DNA from: an uncultured SAR86 cluster bacterium
Lineage (GTDB): Bacteria > Pseudomonadota > Gammaproteobacteria > Magnimaribacterales > D2472
Assembly: GCA_902517505.1 (NCBI GenBank)
Contig: CABYCL010000001.1
Span: forward strand, 29,006-93,005
Reading direction: 5' to 3'
DNA: 64,000 nt
Part shown: positions 51,507 through 57,099 of the stretch, piece by piece
Position numbering within the stretch: position 1 is the stretch's first letter
How the letters are laid out: each line of letters begins with the position of its first letter
The notes under the pieces: model-generated
What the model saw: the letters and a program-made list of their open reading frames with translations, nothing else
Told to the model about the DNA's origin: nothing
The model's database searches: none
Translations under genes and position numbers: made by a program

Positions 51507-52787
51507 ATGTTTAATATCCGTGTTTCAGAAAGATCTCAAATTATATTAATATTTTGTATAGCATTTATATTTAGGTATTTATTTTCTTTATTCTCTGGTA
51601 TTGGTAATTTTGAAATCCCTGACATTGTTAGGTATATGGCTCAAAGTGATAGTATTCTTGAAGGTAGCTTTAACCTTGAAGAAAAACTCTTCATTACTGC
51701 CCCCTTATTTCCCTATATTTTAGCTTTCTTTAAGTTTGTATTCGGAGCTAGTTATATTTCTGCTTTAGAAATATTTCAAATTACTTTAAGCTCAATTTCC
51801 GTAGTAATGCTAATGCAAACAGCTTATGTAATTTTTAAAGATCAAAGAATAAGACTTTTAGTTGGTATAGCAATGTCTATTTATCCAGTCACGCTTTATT
51901 ATGTCCATCAGTTCTCTCAAGAATCAATCTTTCAGTCACTTTTTATAATCAGTATCTATTATTACTCTGTTTTTTTTACAAAAGAACAAATTAAAGATTT
52001 GATATTATTTTCAGTCTTTTTTGCATTAGCCTTGCTTACAAAATCAATAATATTGTTAATGTTTCCATTTTTAATGATTTCATTATTATTTAAATTTCAA
52101 ATTACTAGAAAAAAAATTTTTCAAATATGTTGCTCAATATCAATAATTCTTTTGATGACGGCACCATATGGAATATATAACAAAGTAGTAAATAACACTT
52201 ACGTCATTGCATCTAGCGGTCAAGGCGGACTTTTCTTAACTGGCCATAATGACGATTTTTACACAAATGTTGTTAATCCTCCGCCCAAGGATTCATCTGA
52301 ATATAAGAGACTCCGGAACATGGATTTCAAAATTTTTGAAGAATTAGAATCTCAAATTGCTAATAAAGAACATAAAATTAAACAAGCCACCTACCTTAAT
52401 GCAGGGATTGAATGGAGCCTCCAAAATCCTGATAAATTCTTTCATCTTTTATGGGTAAATATAAGAAATTTTCTTCAACCAGGTTTTAACATTTTTCATC
52501 ATCCCTTTAACCTCTGGCTATTAACTTTTTTAATGAGCGCTCCGGTCTATGTTTTAGCTTATATCGAAATAATTAGAAGACTTCTTATAGCTCCTCGCGA
52601 TCATTTGGCAATTGCTTCAATATTTCTTGGAATGATTTCTGTAGCAATTATCTTCTATCATCAAAGCAGGTTCAGAGCAATTACAGTTGAGCCATTTTAT
52701 TTGATATATGCATGTTCTTGTTTTATATATATACTTCAAACTAAGTTAAAACTGCTCAAAAAAACAGAACCTTCAAGCCATCATTAG
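51507..52787 (+). CDS. Polytopic GT39/PMT-like glycosyltransferase
   Basis: Multi-TM; Arg/Asp pattern in the first periplasmic loop; cluster context. Confidence 0.65.
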   Translation: MFNIRVSERSQIILIFCIAFIFRYLFSLFSGIGNFEIPDIVRYMAQSDSILEGSFNLEEKLFITAPLFPYILAFFKFVFGASYISALEIFQITLSSISVVMLMQTAYVIFKDQRIRLLVGIAMSIYPVTLYYVHQFSQESIFQSLFIISIYYYSVFFTKEQIKDLILFSVFFALALLTKSIILLMFPFLMISLLFKFQITRKKIFQICCSISIILLMTAPYGIYNKVVNNTYVIASSGQGGLFLTGHNDDFYTNVVNPPPKDSSEYKRLRNMDFKIFEELESQIANKEHKIKQATYLNAGIEWSLQNPDKFFHLLWVNIRNFLQPGFNIFHHPFNLWLLTFLMSAPVYVLAYIEIIRRLLIAPRDHLAIASIFLGMISVAIIFYHQSRFRAITVEPFYLIYACSCFIYILQTKLKLLKKTEPSSHH

Positions 52788-52806
52788 CCTGGTGAGCGAA
52801 TTTTCA

Positions 52807-52872
52807 TTAATTAGTTTGATAAAGTCTTTTGGTAATTTTTTCTTTAAGATTGCTTTTTTCAAGACTATTCAT
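52807..52872 (-). CDS. Possible 21-aa peptide MNSLEKSNLKEKITKRLYQTN at the distal end of the array
   Basis: ATG immediately follows the AAACAGTGATTT arm of site H; may be a remnant. Confidence 0.25.
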   Translation of the reverse strand: MNSLEKSNLKEKITKRLYQTN

Positions 52873-52891
52873 AAATCACTGTTTCCTTCAT

Positions 52892-52906
52892 CTCCACCGT
52901 CACTGA
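52892..52906 (-). repeat. glmS 3'-end-like copy H (TCA GTG ACG GTG GAG; stop not retained)
   Basis: Encodes SVTVE in minus-strand frame; flanked by arm taaatcactgttt 52872-52884. Confidence 0.85.
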
Positions 52907-52932
52907 TTGGTTTTAAACTTTGATTTAATTCT

Positions 52933-53376
52933 TTATTTTCCAGTTGAAATATTTATTGGAATTATAGCGATCTTTAATTTCCAATAATCTCCTCTTTTTA
53001 TTAAAGTTAAATTTGTATCTGTAGATATAAGTTCAACATCTTGGTTGTTAAATCTAGTGAAGTTAGTTTTATATATTGCAAAATCTTCTTGTGAAACTAT
53101 TGGATCTATCGAATTGATTTTTGAATATGCCCAACCTTCTTTTTTTAAGTTTTCATAATTAACAATTTCACTGTAACTTTTTGCAACTACTATTTCATCA
53201 CCAACAAAATAAGTAATTGGTAAATCCCATAGTTCATTAATTTTATTTATATCCATCTCATTGAAATGATAGAAAAAATCTTCGATCACTTTCTCTGGGT
53301 TGTTGTTTGCGTCTTTTGCAAATAACAAAGAAGAAAATAAAAATAAAGTTAATAAAATATTTCTAATATAAATCAC
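52933..53376 (-). CDS. Secreted NTF2/SnoaL-like protein (cassette 7)
   Basis: Signal peptide; VIEDFFYHFNEMDINKINELWDLPITYFVG pattern. Confidence 0.65.
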   Translation of the reverse strand: MIYIRNILLTLFLFSSLLFAKDANNNPEKVIEDFFYHFNEMDINKINELWDLPITYFVGDEIVVAKSYSEIVNYENLKKEGWAYSKINSIDPIVSQEDFAIYKTNFTRFNNQDVELISTDTNLTLIKRGDYWKLKIAIIPINISTGK

Positions 53377-53385
53377 TGTTTTCTT

Positions 53386-53403
53386 CTATTCCACAGTAAC
53401 GGA
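53386..53403 (-). repeat. glmS 3'-end-like copy G (TCC GTT ACT GTG GAA TAG)
   Basis: Encodes SVTVE*; also forms the 3' end of ORF 53386-54483. Confidence 0.93.
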
Positions 53404-54483
53404 GTAGCCATAACCAGATTCTCTTTTTTCAATATGTTCATCAATTGTGGTTTCTATCTTATCAATTGCATCTAAATTGCCGTTCTTATAATCATCTGCT
53501 AATCCAAACAATCGTGCGAATAAAATATTACCGTCGACATCTGAATTAACTTTAATTTTTTTTGATTTTTCTGTCTTTTCTCCCCAAACTACTCTTACTT
53601 TTTTCCAAAAGTCTGAAGTTTCATCCCAATAGGTATATCCTGCCGACCAATCGAAGTTTTCTATTCTTTGATATCTTGCTAAACCAATTTCTTTTGCAAT
53701 AACTTTGTTGTCTAGTGTTGCTTTATTGTTGTTTTGTTCATGAACCCATCCATTCGGGGTAATTGTGTGTATATTTGTTCCAATAACAATATCGTAATCA
53801 TCTCTTATGGTCGCCTCCCTTCTTGGAAGAGGTCTTTTTGTTTCATTACTTGTCCATGATGATGAGTTTGAAAAATGTTTCCATTCCCCAAAACCCTCGT
53901 ATCTTGGTGAATCATCAACTTGATAAACCGTTTGTGACCAAGTTCCCTTTCTATCACTGTAGGATAGATTTTTTCTTTCCCATGTATTTTCTCCAACAAA
54001 CTCATTAATTGAATTATCTTGGTATTTCCAATCTTGTCTCCAGTGTTTAACAACAATAGGATCTGAGGTCGTCCCATCATCTTGTTCAAAGAACATGACC
54101 ATTATGTGTTGCAGACTTATGAAATCCTTTTCATCTTCAACCGCGATTACAAATTCTGTTCCCCATGACTGATAAGGTTTTGGCGGTATATAGTCCTTAG
54201 TGAAACCCATTGTCTCCATGAAATCAAAATTAATTTTATGTTCGCCTTGCATTGCAAGAATTGCTAACCTATCTTTTTCAAATTTGGTCAATTCATCATT
54301 TTGTATTTCCTTCCATAAAGGGTTGGGAGTTTTATCTAAGTCAACATCTGGACCTGAGGAAGTTCCTCCTCTTGGTGTCATCAAGTCTGGATTATCTAAT
54401 TGGGTCCATCCAAATACATAATTGCTATCAGAACTTAAAATTAGTTGACTAAAGAAAATTGCTATAAAGAAAAATATTCTCAT
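53386..54483 (-). CDS. DUF6607-like secreted protein (cassette 6); C-terminus is SVTVE
   Basis: Signal peptide; KHWRQDWKYQD, RKGTWSQTVYQVDDSPRYEGFGEW, RREATIRDDYD; family from memory. Confidence 0.65.
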   Translation of the reverse strand: MRIFFFIAIFFSQLILSSDSNYVFGWTQLDNPDLMTPRGGTSSGPDVDLDKTPNPLWKEIQNDELTKFEKDRLAILAMQGEHKINFDFMETMGFTKDYIPPKPYQSWGTEFVIAVEDEKDFISLQHIMVMFFEQDDGTTSDPIVVKHWRQDWKYQDNSINEFVGENTWERKNLSYSDRKGTWSQTVYQVDDSPRYEGFGEWKHFSNSSSWTSNETKRPLPRREATIRDDYDIVIGTNIHTITPNGWVHEQNNNKATLDNKVIAKEIGLARYQRIENFDWSAGYTYWDETSDFWKKVRVVWGEKTEKSKKIKVNSDVDGNILFARLFGLADDYKNGNLDAIDKIETTIDEHIEKRESGYGYSVTVE

Positions 54484-54489
54484 TGGAAG

Positions 54490-54507
54490 CTATTCTACAG
54501 TGACTGA
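54490..54507 (-). repeat. glmS 3'-end-like copy F (TCA GTC ACT GTA GAA TAG)
   Basis: Encodes SVTVE*. Confidence 0.93.
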
Positions 54508-54515
54508 CTTGAACA

Positions 54516-54927
54516 AAACAGTGATTTATATATCTAGCAGTGGATTTCTTCCCCATTTATTTTCATCTTCTTTTGCTGGAAGCATTACTAAAATTAAAAT
54601 TACGAATATCCCAATAATTGTGATGTAGGATAGTTGCCACCATCCAGAAATGCCTCTGTCTTGCAATCTTCTTGATGTGACTGACACGCTAGGAATAAAA
54701 GTTATGATTTGAAATAGTGCTGAAAATGGTCCATAACCAATTTCTTCATTAAATATTCCTAAAAACACTTCTACAAATCCTAATACGAATGCAATTAGAG
54801 ACACTGAAAGAACAAAATACCAATACTCGCTTCTGCATGCTCTTCCATGAAAATTTTTCCAATTAGTAAAAACTGAAATAAATGATTCTTTAATATTCAT
54901 AATTATCTTCTCTGTAAATCACTGTTT
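54516..54927. repeat. Cassette 5 bounded by perfect 13-bp inverted repeats AAACAGTGATTTA / TAAATCACTGTTT
   Basis: Arms at 54516-54528 and 54915-54927 read directly. Confidence 0.9.
54526..54900 (-). CDS. DUF805 family membrane protein (cassette 5)
   Basis: F.NWKNFHGRACRSEYWYFVLS, SVTSRRLQDRGISGWWQL. Confidence 0.88.
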   Translation of the reverse strand: MNIKESFISVFTNWKNFHGRACRSEYWYFVLSVSLIAFVLGFVEVFLGIFNEEIGYGPFSALFQIITFIPSVSVTSRRLQDRGISGWWQLSYITIIGIFVILILVMLPAKEDENKWGRNPLLDI

Positions 54928-54931
54928 AAAA

Positions 54932-54949
54932 TTACTCCACCGTAACAGA
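54932..54949 (-). repeat. glmS 3'-end-like copy E (TCT GTT ACG GTG GAG TAA)
   Basis: Encodes SVTVE*; terminates a mini-ORF MNNEKPCYDNSVTVE*. Confidence 0.93.
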
Positions 54950-54983
54950 GTTGTCGTAGCAAGGTTTCTCATTGTTCATTGTT

Positions 54984-55274
54984 TTATTCAACGGTTTCTA
55001 CTATATCAACTATCCAGATAGTTCTATCCACACCGTCATTATACTTACGCATTTTTCTTACCTCTACTTGTTCTTCGTGTTTAGTGCAGAACTTAGTAAT
55101 TCTTTCGCCATTTTTTAAGTTAAAAATATCTAGATAATCGTCATCACTAAAATGATATATCTTGAAATCGTGACTTATAATTTTTCCTCCAGTTATTCCT
55201 AATGCAGTGCTAGCACATCCTGTAGTTAAGAAAACAATTAAAGATAAAAAGATTGTTTTTTTAAAGAATTTCAT
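54984..55274 (-). CDS. Small lipoprotein (cassette 4)
   Basis: Lipobox TTGCAS; C-terminus VETVE. Confidence 0.6.
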   Translation of the reverse strand: MKFFKKTIFLSLIVFLTTGCASTALGITGGKIISHDFKIYHFSDDDYLDIFNLKNGERITKFCTKHEEQVEVRKMRKYNDGVDRTIWIVDIVETVE

Positions 55275-55296
55275 CTTAACAAATCACTGTTTAAGA

Positions 55297-55314
55297 TTAC
55301 TCCACCGTTACTGA
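55297..55314 (-). repeat. glmS 3'-end-like copy D (TCA GTA ACG GTG GAG TAA)
   Basis: Encodes SVTVE*; ends mini-ORF MTKILFSVQIHSVTVE*. Confidence 0.93.
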
Positions 55315-55318
55315 GTGT

Positions 55319-55519
55319 ATTTGAACAGAGAATAATATTTTTGTCATTTTTGAACTTTTTATGAAACGTTTTATAAAACTTAATATATTTTTCTTCCATT
55401 AAAAACTATCCAATCATAAGAAGCATAAATATCAATCCAAGGTTAAAACCTATCAATGTCCAAAAGAGTGCTTTTCTATCAAAATTTATTTTTTTACTCA
55501 TTTAATTATCTGTTCAAAT
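55319..55519. repeat. Cassette 3 bounded by 11-bp inverted repeats ATTTGAACAGA / TCTGTTCAAAT
   Basis: Arms at 55319-55329 and 55509-55519 read directly; shortest unit (~0.2 kb). Confidence 0.85.
55406..55501 (-). CDS. 31-aa single-TM microprotein MSKKINFDRKALFWTLIGFNLGLIFMLLMIG (cassette 3; not in ORF track)
   Basis: Direct translation; basic N-terminus plus one TM helix; only ORF of note in the cassette. Confidence 0.5.
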   Translation of the reverse strand: MSKKINFDRKALFWTLIGFNLGLIFMLLMIG

Positions 55520-55537
55520 CTACTCGACAGTAACGGA
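55520..55537 (-). repeat. glmS 3'-end-like copy C (TCC GTT ACT GTC GAG TAG)
   Basis: Encodes SVTVE* despite the most nucleotide differences from glmS. Confidence 0.88.
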
Positions 55538-55620
55538 CTAAGTTTAGTCGGTCTTTTATTCTCCACTATTTCTGTGATGTTTGAAAGGTCTGAAATTTGC
55601 TTGTATAGAGTATACATAAT

Positions 55621-56001
55621 TTAACTTGAGTCCTTTATGAATTCTGCTTTTGTTACCCCAATAGACCTCTTCCAATGCTGGGTTCCGCCCCACAGAAAAC
55701 CTTTTATCTTAATTTTAGTTCTCTTTTTAAGAAGATTATTAAGATCGTTTAGTTGGTCATCATTAAGTATGACGTGAATTTGATCGGTATTTATTGGTCC
55801 AACTCCATCATCAAAGCAGGTTTCTTCATCTAAATGAAAAATATAATATGTTATTTCCTCGCCATGATCCCAAAACATAGTACCTCTAACTTCGAATAGT
55901 TCTCCATTTAAAGGTGAGGAACTCATATTTTGGTGGGTTACACAGTTGTCTGCAAAAAGTGGTATGTTAAAAATCAAAATTAAGAAAAGTAATTTATTCA
56001 T
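55621..56001 (-). CDS. Secreted DUF4431-like protein (cassette 2)
   Basis: Signal peptide; LNGELFEVRGTMFWDHGEEITYYIFHLDEETCFDD pattern. Confidence 0.5.
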   Translation of the reverse strand: MNKLLFLILIFNIPLFADNCVTHQNMSSSPLNGELFEVRGTMFWDHGEEITYYIFHLDEETCFDDGVGPINTDQIHVILNDDQLNDLNNLLKKRTKIKIKGFLWGGTQHWKRSIGVTKAEFIKDSS

Positions 56002-56312
56002 TTTTTATCACAATTAAAATTATGAAGTCCTGCTGATGTAGAAAGTTTTTCGCCATCCTCATACCAAGCAAATGAAGTCTCACCGTTTGTAAAGAGGGTC
56101 ATTCCATATGATGTTGTTAAATGTGGATGAAGGTAGATTTTATTTCCTGAATTACCTATTTCAATAGAAATAGATGTTCTATCTGCGCTTACTGTTGCAT
56201 CAATACTTCCACCACAAGTATATTTGATTTCTTTCTCTGCCTTGCTACAAGAAAGTACGATAAAAAATACAAATATTAAAGGTAAATTCTTTAACTTAAT
56301 TATTTTTTTCAT
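55998..56312 (-). CDS. Small lipoprotein, possibly MliC-like (cassette 2)
   Basis: Lipobox VLSCS; YTCGG...FAWYEDGEKL...NFNC layout. Confidence 0.5.
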   Translation of the reverse strand: MKKIIKLKNLPLIFVFFIVLSCSKAEKEIKYTCGGSIDATVSADRTSISIEIGNSGNKIYLHPHLTTSYGMTLFTNGETSFAWYEDGEKLSTSAGLHNFNCDKK

Positions 56313-56465
56313 TCTTAAATTCTGCCATAACTCCCTATAAATGTCTTATGAATACACATAAGAGACCGCAACAAGTCATGGCAACACCTTGTGACTTCCG
56401 CTAACACGAAAAAATAGGTGGAATTTTTAGTATAGTTTTTAACCGGATATATTTTTAGCGATTTT

Positions 56466-56492
56466 TAAACCCCCCGCAGAATGCGGGATTAA
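56466..56492 (-). terminator. Hairpin CCCGCA-TTC-TGCGGG followed by a short T run (minus strand)
   Basis: AATCCCGCATTCTGCGGGGGGTTTAAAAA on the minus strand, after the first post-glmS cassette. Confidence 0.55.
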
Positions 56493-56511
56493 AATGAAAG
56501 ACGGGTTAAAC

Positions 56512-56529
56512 TTACTCCACCGTGACTGA
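56512..56529 (-). repeat. glmS 3'-end-like copy B (TCA GTC ACG GTG GAG TAA)
   Basis: Identical to the glmS end at all but two wobble positions; preceded by AAG (Lys), giving KSVTVE*. Confidence 0.95.
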
Positions 56530-56536
56530 CTTGAAC

Positions 56537-57078
56537 AAAACAGAGAATAAGATTCTCAATTATCTTCAACCCGTTCAAAAACAACAGAACATCCCCGGTA
56601 CCACTCACCTGATTGTCGATTATTTCCTAGATTGCAAAACATATTAATATCATGACCTCCTTTAGTATTGTTGTCACTGATAAAAAAGAATGGTCTTATA
56701 TCTTTGCTTCTTTGAACTATGTCCTTTGATTCAACAATACCTGAACATACTTTTCCTTGTGATTCAATGTAAGACCCTATCTTATCTGACCACTCTACAC
56801 CAGGGTCTAACCAAATTTGTTTCATTACACTATCTGTGTCTAATTTAACTCTATAGTCTTCATATGATTTATGAGTTCTTACCAAAATCGCCTTGAAGCA
56901 GGCATCCCCTTTTACTTTTCCAGTATTTCTGAAGTCACAAGAGGCAATCCCTCGCCCGTTAAGGGTACAATCATTTTCAATATTAGGTTCTCCACAACTG
57001 GTAAGAAATAGGGTTAATAAAAAGGTAAGATATATCTTATATTTTCTTTTCATAACTTCTCCTTCAATTCTCTGTTTT
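56537..57078. repeat. Cassette 1 bounded by perfect 12-bp inverted repeats AAAACAGAGAAT / ATTCTCTGTTTT
   Basis: Arms at 56537-56548 and 57067-57078 read directly. Confidence 0.9.
56556..57053 (-). CDS. Hypothetical lipoprotein (cassette 1)
   Basis: Lipobox FLTSCG; AAGGAGAAG ribosome-binding site upstream. Confidence 0.6.
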   Translation of the reverse strand: MKRKYKIYLTFLLTLFLTSCGEPNIENDCTLNGRGIASCDFRNTGKVKGDACFKAILVRTHKSYEDYRVKLDTDSVMKQIWLDPGVEWSDKIGSYIESQGKVCSGIVESKDIVQRSKDIRPFFFISDNNTKGGHDINMFCNLGNNRQSGEWYRGCSVVFERVEDN

Positions 57079-57081
57079 ATT

Positions 57082-57099
57082 CTATTCCACCGTGACTGA
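57082..57099 (-). repeat. glmS native 3' end, copy A (TCA GTC ACG GTG GAA TAG); attTn7-type region
   Basis: Reference copy of the SVTVE* repeat family. Confidence 0.95.

Larger units (their letters stand above)
55540..56513. repeat. Cassette 2 bounded by imperfect 17-bp inverted repeats (14/17)
   Basis: AAGTTTAGTCGGTCTTT at 55540-55556 and AAAGACGGGTTAAACTT at 56497-56513. Confidence 0.7.

Noticed and set aside
56313-56460. Short inverted repeats (GTCTTATG...CATAAGAGAC) as a regulatory RNA
   Set aside because: Short imperfect stems only; no recognised riboswitch or sRNA family by eye.
56497-56545. GTTAAAC next to site B as an integron attC core (GTTRRRY)
   Set aside because: No matching inverse core or attC-like spacing at the other sites and no IntI in the window; the SVTVE core is the common element.
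52892-57099. Classical Tn7 insertion
   Set aside because: No TnsABCDE-like genes, no long Tn7-type ends, and Tn7 would not duplicate the glmS terminus repeatedly.
52892-57099. CRISPR array
   Set aside because: Repeats are ~18 nt, coding-like, with spacers of 0.2-1.1 kb containing genes; no cas genes.
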